Positions 1 through 7,774 are shown, numbered from the stretch's first letter. The stretch is 16,264 nt of DNA from Fen-549 sp964636655 (GCA_964636655.1 CAZWTK010000041.1:1-16264), one strand, 5' to 3'. Notes: generated by a model from the sequence alone, not told the origin. Translations and numbers: made by a program.

Positions 1-752
1 TCGTCAGAAAGGCCGATAGCCAAGGCGTACCGGTGATCGCCTATGACCGATTGATCAAGGACTCGCCACTCGCCTACTACGTCTCGTTCAACAGCGTCAC
101 CGTTGGGCAGGCTGAGGCTCAGTGGATGGCCGACAACACCAAGGCGGGCGACCGTCTTGTGATCATCAACGGCTCACCGACGGATGACAACGCCCATCTC
201 GTCAATCAGGGTATCCACGGCGTGCTCGATCCTCTCTTCAAGTCGAACGCGAGGGTCAAGGTCGCCGAGCAGTGGACGCCCGGTTGGGATCCGACCAAGG
301 CCCAGAATGAGATGGAGCAGATCCTCACAAAGTCGAACAACAACGTGAACGGCGTCGTCTCGGCGAACGACGGCATGGCGGGCGGAATCATCGCCGCTCT
401 CAAGGCTCAAGGGCTGCAAGGCAAAGTCCCGACTACCGGCCAGGACGCGTCGCTCGAAGGCATCCAGAACGTCATTCAGGGCTATCAGGGCGTGACGGTA
501 TTCAAGGACTTCCGTCTCCAGGCACCCGCCGCGGCCACTATCGCCGCTGCGATCCTCAAGGGAGAGAAGCCGACGAACACCAACACGACGGTCAACAATG
601 GCCAAGTATCCGTGCCAGCTGTGATGCTCAAGGTCGTTCCCATAGACAAGTCGAACGTATCGCTGCTGGTCTCGAACGGCTGGATCGACTCGCAGTACGG
701 CGGTCTCTCGGCCGTCTGCAAGGGTCTTCCGAAGACGAGCATCTGCAAGTAG
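1..752 (+). CDS. xylF: D-xylose ABC transporter substrate-binding protein, 5' end missing
   Basis: This is the C-terminal part of a type 1 periplasmic sugar-binding protein of the XylF type, which captures D-xylose outside the membrane and hands it to the XylGH importer. The frame is open from base 3 to the stop at 750-752, so the signal peptide and first lobe lie outside the window. XylF-like signatures in order are VIAYDRLI, a GSPTDDNA segment, QWTPGWDP, the hinge-region motif VVSANDGMAGG, TGQDASLEGI, and a late NNGQVSVPAVML segment with a long C-terminal tail ending SICK. These match my memory of E. coli XylF, including the asparagine-rich stretch before the VVSANDG motif. The ATG-like start that software might choose inside VIAYDRLI is only an internal GTG. 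A hairpin follows the gene, as often seen after abundant binding proteins. Paralogous binding proteins for other sugars (ChvE, RbsB) fit less well. Confidence 0.9.
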   Translation, partial: VRKADSQGVPVIAYDRLIKDSPLAYYVSFNSVTVGQAEAQWMADNTKAGDRLVIINGSPTDDNAHLVNQGIHGVLDPLFKSNARVKVAEQWTPGWDPTKAQNEMEQILTKSNNNVNGVVSANDGMAGGIIAALKAQGLQGKVPTTGQDASLEGIQNVIQGYQGVTVFKDFRLQAPAAATIAAAILKGEKPTNTNTTVNNGQVSVPAVMLKVVPIDKSNVSLLVSNGWIDSQYGGLSAVCKGLPKTSICK

Positions 753-753
753 C

Positions 754-759
754 GAGGAG
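754..759 (+). promoter_or_regulatory. Shine-Dalgarno GAGGAG proposed for xylG
   Basis: GAGGAG begins two bases after the xylF stop codon. Six bases further on, at 766, is a CTG codon in the xylG frame. No ATG, GTG or TTG exists in that frame between the upstream stop (643-645) and TTG 841. This site is therefore the best sequence support for a CTG start at 766. Confidence 0.45.
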
Positions 760-765
760 CTGGAT

Positions 766-1590
766 CTGAGCCAGTCTCGTCAGAGAGGGAGAGGCGGCGG
801 TCAACCCGCCGCCTCTCCGGCCCGCAAGCCGATCCTCGAGTTGCGTGGAATCTCCAAGCGCTTCGGTGCGGTGCAAGCGCTGACCGACGTCGATTTCGAG
901 GTCTACCCGGGCGAGGTGGTGGCTCTTGTCGGCGACAACGGTGCCGGCAAGTCCACTCTGGTCAAGTGCGTGGCGGGCGCGCACGAGCCCGACGGCGGCG
1001 AGATCTTCTTCGAGGGCAAGTCAGTGCGGATCGCGGCTCCGAGTGACGCCACCAGGCTTGGCGTCGAGACGGTCTACCAGGACCTCGCCCTTTGCGACAA
1101 CCTCGACGTCGTCCAGAACATGTTCCTCGGGCGCGAGCGCGTGCGCCGGCTGGTACCGCTCGCGGTCGAGCCGCTCTCCGAGCTCGAGATGGAGAAGCAG
1201 TCGCTCGACGTTCTCGAGTCGCTGCGGGTTACGACGCTCAACAGCGTGCGCGCCAAGGTCGCACAGCTCTCCGGCGGCCAGCGCCAGTCGGTGGCCATCT
1301 CGAAGGCCGTAATGTGGAACTCGAAGGTTGTGCTGCTCGACGAGCCGACTGCTGCGCTCGGAGTCGCTCAGACCGAGCAGGTGTTGGCCCTGATCGCGCG
1401 GCTACGTGAGCAGGGATTGGGCGTCGTCGTCATCTCGCACAACCTGGCTGAGATTCTCGATGTCGCCGACCGCATCGTGGTCCTTCGTCTGGGCAAACGT
1501 GTGGCGACCTTCGTCCGTGGCGAGGTCACGCCCGACGACGTTGTCGCTGCCATCACGGGCGCCCGAGTACTGAAGGCGGGAGGGGAATAG
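766..1590 (+). CDS. xylG: Xylose ABC transporter ATP-binding protein (single NBD)
   Basis: This ATPase subunit powers sugar import with the XylH permease at the inner face of the membrane. Numbered from CTG 766 it has 274 residues: Walker A GDNGAGKS at 56-63, Q-loop Gln105, signature LSGGQRQ at 168-174, Walker B VVLLDE at 188-193 and switch His225. E. coli XylG has two ATPase domains in about 510 residues; this one is half-size, as in many actinobacterial sugar importers, and must act as a dimer. The start is uncertain. The first conventional codon, TTG 841, falls inside the first beta strand (PILELRGISKRF, a typical family beginning) and would remove PILE. CTG 766 behind GAGGAG keeps the strand and adds a low-complexity tail that contains a strong hairpin. 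The function is firm; only the first 25 codons are in doubt. Confidence 0.88.
   Translation: MSQSRQRGRGGGQPAASPARKPILELRGISKRFGAVQALTDVDFEVYPGEVVALVGDNGAGKSTLVKCVAGAHEPDGGEIFFEGKSVRIAAPSDATRLGVETVYQDLALCDNLDVVQNMFLGRERVRRLVPLAVEPLSELEMEKQSLDVLESLRVTTLNSVRAKVAQLSGGQRQSVAISKAVMWNSKVVLLDEPTAALGVAQTEQVLALIARLREQGLGVVVISHNLAEILDVADRIVVLRLGKRVATFVRGEVTPDDVVAAITGARVLKAGGE
788..818 (+). promoter_or_regulatory. 13-bp perfect stem-loop between xylF and xylG
   Basis: Bases 788-800 (GGAGAGGCGGCGG) are exactly complementary to 806-818 (CCGCCGCCTCTCC), with a five-base loop TCAAC at 801-805. No U-tract follows, so it is unlikely to be a simple intrinsic terminator. By analogy with intercistronic hairpins after other binding-protein genes, it may protect the xylF message from 3' decay and lower expression of the downstream transporter genes. 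If xylG starts at CTG 766, the hairpin lies within its codons 8-18. Confidence 0.7.
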
Positions 1591-1593
1591 GCC

Positions 1594-3381
1594 ATGACCT
1601 CGGTCGTCCAGCCTTCCCGGGCTGAACTCACGGAGGACGTTCATCTCGTAGTCTCGGATGACCTGGTGCGCAGTCGGTTAACGGTTCTCTTCCGGGGGTT
1701 TCTCTGTTTACCGCACGTCGCCTGGCTCGCTCTTTGGTCGATTGCGGCCGTGTTCGTTCAGCTGGCAGCCTGGGTGGCCGGCGTCGTCACCGGTCACGTC
1801 CCCGAGCGCCTTCATGCCTTTCTTGCCTGTTACGTGCGTTACCGCCTGCAGGTGACCGCGTACGTCACTCTGGCTGCGAACCCGTTTCCGGCCTTCAACG
1901 ACGGGGCCGAGTACCCGGTGGACGTTGTTATTCCGCCACCCGAGAAGCTACAGCGGCTGTCGATCGCTTTCCGCCCGTTGCTCTTGATACCGGCGCTGTT
2001 GATCTCTGCGCTCTTCATGGCACCGGCACTCGCGCTAGCGGTCGCGGGCTGGTTCCTCTCGCTCGCCAGGGGACGGTCGAGCGTGCTGATCCGCGATCCA
2101 CTTCTATTCCTGCTCAGCTACACGGCTCGAGCCGATTGCTACGCAGGCTTCCTGTCCGGGCGCTATCCGCGCGTGCCGTACGAGGTCGAGTCGAGCACCT
2201 CGCCGGAGGGGCAGATGGGTACGCCGAAGATCATCGAGAACATTCGCGCCGGCGAGATCGGGCCGTTGCCCGTCGTCCTGGGTCTGATCGTAATCGCCCT
2301 CTACTTCGGCAGCCAGACCTCGTGGGTTTTCCTCAACTCGCGCAATCTCTCGAATCTCGTTCTCCAGATCGCCGCCATAGGCTCGGTCGCCATCGGCATC
2401 GTGCTCGTGCTCTTGCTGGGCGAGATCGACCTCTCGGTCGGCTCGATCGCAGGCCTCACCTCGGCCACACTCGGCGTCCTGATCGTCTACCACAACTGGT
2501 CGTGGTGGTTGGCGATCATCGTCATGCTGGCTCTCGGGGCCGCGATCGGCGCTTTCCAGGGAGCGTGGTTAGCGTTCTTCGGCGTGCCTTCGTTCGTGGT
2601 CACGCTGGCGGGCTTCCTGGCCTGGCAGGGCGTTCAGCTCCGCGTCCTCGGCTCGAATGGAACGGTCAACGTCTTCGAGCCACACATCGACAAGATCGCC
2701 GGCTCGTTTCTACCAAACTACTGGGGTTGGATACTCGGCGCGGCCGTCGCGGCCGTCTATGCGCTGGCGAACCTGCTCAAGCAGATAAGTCGCCGCCGGG
2801 CCGGGCTCCGGGCTCAAACCCCCGCGGTGCTGCTCGGTTGGACGGTGCTCGTCGGAGCGCTCTCGTTGGGGACGGTTGCCTACCTGAACGACTACGCGGG
2901 CGTCCCCACTGCCGGAGTCGTACTGCTGGGACTGGTCTTCTTTTTCGTCTGGCTAACCACGCACAGCAAATTCGGGCGTTATATCTACGCCGTTGGAGGC
3001 AACGCCGAAGCGGCACGGCGCGCCGGTATCAATGTCGCCGCGATTCGCATCTGGGTATTCACGCTCAGCGGTCTGATGGCTGCGACCGGTGGCCTCATCT
3101 TTACCTCGCGCCTCACCGCCGCGAGCACCCAGACCGGCGGCGGCACCTTCCTGCTCGAGGCGATCGCGGCGGCTGTGATCGGCGGCACGAGCCTGTTCGG
3201 AGGGCGCGGCTCGATCTGGTCGGCACTGCTGGGCGCGCTCGTTATCGGCAGCGTCTCGAACGGTCTCGACCTGATGTCGCAGCCGCCCGAGATCAAGTAC
3301 ATGGTGGAGGGCGCCATCCTGCTAGTAGCCGTTACCGTCGACGCGATCTCTCGCCGTGGCCGGGAAGCTGCAGGACGCTAG
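1594..3381 (+). CDS. xylH: Xylose ABC permease with N-terminal double DUF4389 domain
   Basis: The protein has 595 residues in two parts. Residues about 25-200 contain two tandem copies of a DUF4389-like unit. Each has a paired hydrophobic segment (LPHVAWLALW, IPALLISALFMAP) followed by a polar stretch and an aromatic-proline motif (ANPFPAF, SGRYPRVPYE). Residues about 215-590 form a BPD_transp_2 permease of the XylH type: RNLSNLVLQIAAIG, the hallmark GEIDLSVGS at 276-284, GRYIYAVGGNAEAARRAGI, and the C-terminal AAAVIGGTSLFGGRGS. Normal XylH proteins are about 390 residues, so the first part is an addition. The start ATG 1594 lies three bases after the xylG stop, behind a GGCGGGAGGGG purine tract. 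An internal ATG at 2215 with its own ribosome binding site would yield a normal-length 388-residue permease. The permease role is firm; the job of DUF4389 is unknown. Confidence 0.9.
   Translation: MTSVVQPSRAELTEDVHLVVSDDLVRSRLTVLFRGFLCLPHVAWLALWSIAAVFVQLAAWVAGVVTGHVPERLHAFLACYVRYRLQVTAYVTLAANPFPAFNDGAEYPVDVVIPPPEKLQRLSIAFRPLLLIPALLISALFMAPALALAVAGWFLSLARGRSSVLIRDPLLFLLSYTARADCYAGFLSGRYPRVPYEVESSTSPEGQMGTPKIIENIRAGEIGPLPVVLGLIVIALYFGSQTSWVFLNSRNLSNLVLQIAAIGSVAIGIVLVLLLGEIDLSVGSIAGLTSATLGVLIVYHNWSWWLAIIVMLALGAAIGAFQGAWLAFFGVPSFVVTLAGFLAWQGVQLRVLGSNGTVNVFEPHIDKIAGSFLPNYWGWILGAAVAAVYALANLLKQISRRRAGLRAQTPAVLLGWTVLVGALSLGTVAYLNDYAGVPTAGVVLLGLVFFFVWLTTHSKFGRYIYAVGGNAEAARRAGINVAAIRIWVFTLSGLMAATGGLIFTSRLTAASTQTGGGTFLLEAIAAAVIGGTSLFGGRGSIWSALLGALVIGSVSNGLDLMSQPPEIKYMVEGAILLVAVTVDAISRRGREAAGR
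2205..2217 (+). promoter_or_regulatory. Possible internal translation start for a stand-alone permease
   Basis: GGAGGGG at 2205-2211 precedes ATG 2215 by three bases, in frame with xylH (Met208). Translation from here gives MGTPKIIENIRAGEIG and then the permease, a 388-residue product that matches ordinary XylH length. It sits exactly at the junction between the DUF4389 part and the permease part. Whether it is used cannot be told from sequence. Confidence 0.4.
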
Positions 3382-3600
3382 CCCTCGCGTGGGGCTTCCG
3401 GTCGATCTTGGCATGTTCCCTGAGCCCGTTCGCGCTGACAAAAGCATCGGAAAGCCCAATGACGGCCTCGCTGTTTTCGTTGCTCGGGTTCAACGCCTGA
3501 AGCGGAAAGGAACAACCGCAAACGAATTCGTCAGTTTCCGGGGGCGATCGTGCTCGCTGTCCGAGTCGCGCTCGTTTCGGGGGGCTGGAAAGGAGAAAAC
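3382..3600 (+). other. 219-base gap between permease and isomerase genes
   Basis: I see no convincing gene here. The stretch holds a ten-base perfect palindrome, ACGAATTCGT, at 3522-3531, which could be an operator half-site pair. A 13-codon ORF at 3460-3501 is probably chance. A strong AAGGAG at 3590-3595 sits five bases before GTG 3601 and sets the start of the next gene. The gap is much longer than the others in the operon, so an internal promoter is possible, but I find no clear -35/-10 pair. Confidence 0.4.
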
Positions 3601-4602
3601 GTGAAGACGAGTCTTGGTATATGGGCCTTTGGGCCGATGGTCACCCGTTTCGTGCCGATCGGCTATCAACCCGCGCACACTCGCGATACGACGGCCGAGC
3701 GCGTGCACCGTGCCGTCGACGGCCTCGGCGACCTGATCGACGACTACGAGTTCCACTACCCCCAGGAGCTCTCCGAAGAGAACCTCGACGAGGTGCGAAA
3801 GGCTCTGGACGGGCACGGCATCTACTGCGTGGCGACCGGGCTGCACCTCGATCCGGTATTCGGTCGCGGCGGTCTATCCTCGCCCGACGACAAGGTGCGC
3901 AAGCTGGCGCTGGAGCGAACTCTCGAAGCCGCCGAATTCGCCGGCGGGCTCGGCGCCCATTTCATCGTCTGGCCCGGGATCGAGGGTTACAACTATCCCT
4001 TCCAGACCCCCTACGCCGAGTCGTGGAAGCGTTTCATCGACGGTGTCGGTCAGGCTGCCGAGGTCTGCGCCAAACACGGCATCCACCTATTCCTCGAACA
4101 CAAGAACTCCGAGCCGGCGATGAAGATCTTCATGCGCAACATGGGCATGACGCTGCATGTCATCCATACCCTGCGCGTCCAGGGCATCACCAATATCAAG
4201 GTGAACATGGACTGGCAGCACCTGATCATGAACCGCGAGCATCTGCCCGAATATGCGGCTCTACTGGCCGACGAGGGGTTGCTCGGGCACCAGCACGCCA
4301 ACTCCGGCTGGGGCGACTTCGACGACGACAACATGGTCGGCGCAACCTTCTTCCTCGAGACGATCGAACTGGCGCTGGAGCTGCGCCGCGCCCACTACGG
4401 TGACAACGGCGAGCACTTGGGCTTCGATCTCTATCCCTACACCGAGGACGCGGTCGCGGCCGTCAGACGCAGCGTTATTCAGTGGCGCTTCATCGACTCG
4501 ATCGCGGCTCGTATCGACGAGAACGAGCTGCGCAAGGCGCAGGCCGCCAAGGACGCCGTCCGCGCCTACGAGATCGTCTATGCGGCCATGGGGAGCGAGT
4601 AG
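3601..4602 (+). CDS. Divergent xylose isomerase-like TIM-barrel protein
   Basis: This 333-residue protein probably interconverts D-xylose and D-xylulose in the cytoplasm, feeding the xylulokinase encoded next. Aligned by eye to actinobacterial XylA, the active-site residues map with conserved spacing: His52 (XylA His54), Trp124 (Trp137), Glu166 and Lys168 in EHKNSEP (Glu181, Lys183), His207 (His220), Asp241 and Asp243 in FDDDN (Asp255, Asp257) and Asp276 in FDLYPYTED (Asp287). Two metal ligands differ: Glu217 becomes Asp204 and Asp245 becomes His232 in the HQHANSG motif. XylA Asp57 also has no acidic equivalent after FHYPQ. It is about 50 residues shorter than Streptomyces XylA. GTG 3601 is chosen because AAGGAG lies five bases upstream; an upstream in-frame start at 3550 adds a non-conserved tail. 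It could instead act on another aldose or ketose. Confidence 0.8.
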   Translation: MKTSLGIWAFGPMVTRFVPIGYQPAHTRDTTAERVHRAVDGLGDLIDDYEFHYPQELSEENLDEVRKALDGHGIYCVATGLHLDPVFGRGGLSSPDDKVRKLALERTLEAAEFAGGLGAHFIVWPGIEGYNYPFQTPYAESWKRFIDGVGQAAEVCAKHGIHLFLEHKNSEPAMKIFMRNMGMTLHVIHTLRVQGITNIKVNMDWQHLIMNREHLPEYAALLADEGLLGHQHANSGWGDFDDDNMVGATFFLETIELALELRRAHYGDNGEHLGFDLYPYTEDAVAAVRRSVIQWRFIDSIAARIDENELRKAQAAKDAVRAYEIVYAAMGSE

Positions 4603-4611
4603 CCGACACCG

Positions 4612-6072
4612 ATGACGGACGAGCAGGTTCTGGTTGGGATCGACGTCGGTACGACCGGCGTAAAGGCGCTGGCGATCAGCGCGAGTGGGGAGGTGCTGGC
4701 CAAGGCTGAGCCCGGCTACGAGCTGGTGATACCGAAACCGGGTTGGGCCGAGCAGGATCCAGAGGACTGGTGGCGGGCGAGCGATCTGGCGCTTTCCTCG
4801 CTCGGCGAGCAACTCGGAGGTAAAAGCAAGATCGCCGGCATCGGTCTTTCAGGGCAGATGCACGGGCTCGTCTGCCTCGACGCCGAACGGCGCGTGCTGC
4901 GCCCGGCGATTCTCTGGAACGACCAGCGCACGGGCGAGGAGTGCGCCGAGATCGAGCGTCTGATCGGTCTCGAGCGCCTGATTGAGTTGACGGGCAACCG
5001 GGCGTTGCCCGGCTTCACTGCTCCCAAGCTGCTCTGGCTCCGTACCCACGAGCCGGACGTCTACGCGCGTATTCGTCACATCTTGCTGCCCAAGGACTTT
5101 GTTCGCCTGCGCTTCACGGGGGAGCTTGCGATCGACGCCGCCGATGGCTCGGGCACGCTGCTTTTCGACGTTGCTCGGCGTGCCTGGAGTGAAGAGGTAC
5201 TGGAGGCGCTGGAGATCCCCGGCGAATGGCTGCCTCGACTCCTCGAGTCACCGCAGGTGTCCGGTCTGAGCGAGGCTGGAGTGCCGGTTGCGGCCGGTGC
5301 GGGCGATCAGCAAGCCGGCGCGCTCGGAGTCGGCGTCATCCGGCCGGGGCCGCTCTCGCTGGTGCTCGGCACCTCCGGCGTCGTGTTCGCGGCGCTCGAC
5401 CACTACGCCCACGACCCGCAGGCGCGGCTGCACGCCTTTTGCCACGCGCTGCCCGAGACCTGGGAGGCGATGGGTGTGATGCTCTCGGCGGCCGGCTCAC
5501 TGCGCTGGCTCCGAGATCTGCTCGCTCCGGGCTTCGGCTACGACGAGCTGACCGCCGAAGCGGCGCGTCGGCAACCCGGGGTAGAGGGTCTCCTGTTCTC
5601 ACCCTACTTGCAGGGCGAACGGACCCCTCATGCCGATCCGAATGCGCGCGGGGCCTTCACCGGTCTCTCGCTCGTGCACGACCGAGGCGCTCTCGTTCGC
5701 GCGCTGCTCGAGGGAGTCGCTTACGGGCTCCGCGACTCTCTCGAGCTCCTGCGCGAGCTTGGGGTTACGCCCGAGTCGGCGCGCGTCTCGGGCGGTGGCG
5801 CGCGTAGTCGTCTCTGGCTCGAGATCATCGCCTCGGTGCTCGGGCTACCGCTCGAGCTGACGGCGGTGGAGGAGGGCGCCGCGTTCGGCGCCGCGCTCCT
5901 CGGCGGTCTCGCGGCGGGAGTCTTCGCCGACGCGGACGAGGCCCTCGCTGCCTGCGTCGACGTTCGCGATCGGGTTGAGCCAACTCCAAACTGGCAAGAG
6001 ACCTACGAGCGCGGCTACGCTCGCTACCGCGCTCTCTATCCCGCTCTGCGACCACTGGAGGAAAAACCGTGA
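4612..6072 (+). CDS. xylB: Xylulokinase (FGGY family)
   Basis: It phosphorylates D-xylulose with ATP to D-xylulose 5-phosphate, the entry to the pentose phosphate pathway. The 486-residue length is normal for the family. Visible signatures are the N-terminal phosphate-binding GIDVGTTGVKA, GLSGQMHGLVCLD (a typical XylB feature), the substrate-region ILWNDQRTGEE, the GAGDQQAGALGVGV segment with likely catalytic base Asp232, the second-domain GTSGVVFA loop, and the C-terminal adenosine-region motif RVSGGGARSRLWLEI. ATG 4612 lies nine bases after the isomerase stop, with no obvious Shine-Dalgarno, so translation is probably coupled. The stop overlaps the start of the SDR gene (GTGA, 6069-6072). 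The xylose binding protein and isomerase upstream support xylulose over glycerol or gluconate as substrate. Confidence 0.93.
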   Translation: MTDEQVLVGIDVGTTGVKALAISASGEVLAKAEPGYELVIPKPGWAEQDPEDWWRASDLALSSLGEQLGGKSKIAGIGLSGQMHGLVCLDAERRVLRPAILWNDQRTGEECAEIERLIGLERLIELTGNRALPGFTAPKLLWLRTHEPDVYARIRHILLPKDFVRLRFTGELAIDAADGSGTLLFDVARRAWSEEVLEALEIPGEWLPRLLESPQVSGLSEAGVPVAAGAGDQQAGALGVGVIRPGPLSLVLGTSGVVFAALDHYAHDPQARLHAFCHALPETWEAMGVMLSAAGSLRWLRDLLAPGFGYDELTAEAARRQPGVEGLLFSPYLQGERTPHADPNARGAFTGLSLVHDRGALVRALLEGVAYGLRDSLELLRELGVTPESARVSGGGARSRLWLEIIASVLGLPLELTAVEEGAAFGAALLGGLAAGVFADADEALAACVDVRDRVEPTPNWQETYERGYARYRALYPALRPLEEKP

Positions 6073-6779
6073 GCAAGAAACTCGAAGGCAAGGTCGCTTT
6101 CATAACCGGAGCGAGCCGCGGCATCGGCGCCGCCGTTGCGCTCGCCCTCGCCAAGCAGGGTGTAAAGCTCGGACTGGCCTCGCGCTCGGGCGACGATCTC
6201 GCTCTCGCGGATGCTCTGGGGCTGGTTTGCGATGTGCGTGAGCGGGAGCAGGTCGAGCAGGCCGTGTACGACACGGTCGAGCGTTTCGGTCGCCTCGACA
6301 TCTGTATCGCCAACGCCGGTGTCGGTTCCTATCACTCGCTCGTCGATCTTCCGCCCGAGCACCTCGAGGAGATGATCGACGTCAACCTCAAGGGGACGAT
6401 CTACGCCCACCGGTCCGCGATTCCGCACCTGATCGCAAGCGGCGAGGGCGACCTGATTACGATCGCTTCCGAGGCGGGCCGGCGTGGACTGCCCGGCGAG
6501 GCCGTCTACTGCGCCTCCAAGTTCGGGCAGGTCGGGCTGACGCGGGCGCTCGACCACGAGCTGCGCGAGAAGAACGTGCGCTGCACGAACGTCTGCCCGG
6601 GCGGAGTGGCGACGGACTTCGCGCTCGAGGAGGGCTACGGGCGCAGCCCCGACGTCCTGCCCGGGATGATGTCGGCCGAAGACGTGGCCGAGATCGTTCT
6701 CTTCATCCTCACCAGGCCGCGAGGTCACCGCATTCTCGAGACGGCAATCAGGCCGATGACGGAGGCGTCATGGGGATAG
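6069..6779 (+). CDS. SDR family NAD(P)-dependent oxidoreductase
   Basis: This 236-residue protein is a classical short-chain dehydrogenase/reductase. It has the cofactor-binding TGASRGIG at 13-20, the NAG motif in IANAGVGS, the active-site Asn in DVNLKGT, and the catalytic Ser134, Tyr147 and Lys151 (S then YCASK) with the usual 13-residue Ser-Tyr spacing. Arg in ASRSG after the second beta strand suggests NADP(H), and the loop that follows is short. GTG 6069 overlaps the xylB stop by four bases and follows GGAGGA, so the two genes are translationally coupled. The substrate is not visible in the sequence. From context it may be a pentose, a pentulose or a derived polyol or lactone. It overlaps the next oxidoreductase gene by ten bases. 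Confidence 0.9.
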   Translation: MSKKLEGKVAFITGASRGIGAAVALALAKQGVKLGLASRSGDDLALADALGLVCDVREREQVEQAVYDTVERFGRLDICIANAGVGSYHSLVDLPPEHLEEMIDVNLKGTIYAHRSAIPHLIASGEGDLITIASEAGRRGLPGEAVYCASKFGQVGLTRALDHELREKNVRCTNVCPGGVATDFALEEGYGRSPDVLPGMMSAEDVAEIVLFILTRPRGHRILETAIRPMTEASWG

Positions 6780-7774
6780 ACCCGGTTCGCCTCGGCATCG
6801 TCTCGACGGCCGCGATCAACCGGAACGTCATCCCACACGCCAAGGCCTCGCTGCTGGTCGATCTCCTCGCCGTTGCCAGCCGGGATGAAGCACGGGCGCG
6901 TGACTACGCCGGGGAGTGGCAGATCGAGCGATCCTACGGCTCCTACGACGCGCTGCTCGCGGACCCGAACATCGAGGCGGTCTACATCTCGCTGCCCAAC
7001 CACGAGCACGTACCCTGGACGCTGCGTGCGCTCGAAGCCGGCAAGCACGTTCTCTGCGAGAAGCCGCTGACGCGCCATCCGGCCGAGGTCGAGAGGGTCT
7101 GGGATCTGGCTGAGTCGCTGGGCTTGGTGGTCTGTGAGGCGTTCATGTGGCGTCACAGCCCGCAGACCAAGCGCTTCGCCGAGCTGGTGGCAGACGGCGC
7201 GATCGGCAAGCTCCAGTTCGTGCGCTCGCTCTTCTCCTACGTCATGAGCGACCCGGCGACGGACGTGCGCATGAAGAAGGAGTGGGAGGGAGGCTCACTG
7301 ATGGACATCGGCACCTACTGCGTCAGCGCCGTGCGCCTGCTGGCCGGTGAGCCCGAGGCCGTCTACGGTGAGCAGGTGCTGGGCGCGGGCGTGGACGTTC
7401 GCTTCAGCGGCCTGATGCGCTACTCGAGCGGTGTTCGCGGGCTCTTCTACTCCTCGTTCGAGTCGCCCTCGCGCAAGGAGTTAGAAGCCGTCGGCACGGA
7501 CGGCGTCCTGCGCCTGTACGACCCCTGGCACGGCTGGCGCGGCGGCATCGAGCTGCAGCGCGACGAGGAAGCCGAGATCGAGCAGATAGAAGTCGGGGCG
7601 GGAGACCCTTATCGGCTCGAGCTCGAGGCCTTCGCCCGTGCTATTCGCGGCGAGGAGGGGCCTCTGCTCGGCCGCGCCGACGCACTCGGGCAAGCACGGG
7701 CGCTGGCTGCCCTCTATCTTTCCGCTCAGGAAGGGAGGCCGATCGAGCTTTCGGAGCTCGATCCGAAGGTGTGA
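6770..7774 (+). CDS. Gfo/Idh/MocA family oxidoreductase
   Basis: This 334-residue NAD(P)-dependent enzyme has an N-terminal Rossmann fold (LGIVSTAAINRNVIP, slightly off the usual glycine pattern) and the family EKP motif with catalytic Lys98 in CEKPLT. It then has EAFMWRHSPQ and a C-terminal substrate domain with MDIGTYCVSAVRLL around Asp179. EAFMWRHSPQ and DIGTYCVS recall the branch that contains D-xylose 1-dehydrogenases and dimeric dihydrodiol dehydrogenases, which suits a xylose operon. I cannot separate xylose from glucose or another aldose as substrate. ATG 6770 follows GGAGG by four bases and lies inside the end of the SDR gene. The stop TGA overlaps the next ATG (TGATG), so the three genes form a tightly coupled block. 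Confidence 0.9.
   Translation: MGIDPVRLGIVSTAAINRNVIPHAKASLLVDLLAVASRDEARARDYAGEWQIERSYGSYDALLADPNIEAVYISLPNHEHVPWTLRALEAGKHVLCEKPLTRHPAEVERVWDLAESLGLVVCEAFMWRHSPQTKRFAELVADGAIGKLQFVRSLFSYVMSDPATDVRMKKEWEGGSLMDIGTYCVSAVRLLAGEPEAVYGEQVLGAGVDVRFSGLMRYSSGVRGLFYSSFESPSRKELEAVGTDGVLRLYDPWHGWRGGIELQRDEEAEIEQIEVGAGDPYRLELEAFARAIRGEEGPLLGRADALGQARALAALYLSAQEGRPIELSELDPKV

Noticed and set aside
1734..3500. Very long plus-strand open frame in another phase over xylH
   Set aside because: Its translation is Arg/Pro/Ser-rich low-complexity sequence typical of out-of-phase reading in GC-rich genes, and it overlaps a clearly conserved permease.
3356..3604. 82-codon open frame spanning the xylH end and the gap
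   Set aside because: No recognisable motif, no ribosome binding site at its start, and it runs into the strong RBS of the isomerase gene.
4261..4812. Minus-strand open frame across the isomerase/xylB junction
   Set aside because: Antisense shadow; no conserved motif and both sense genes are firm.
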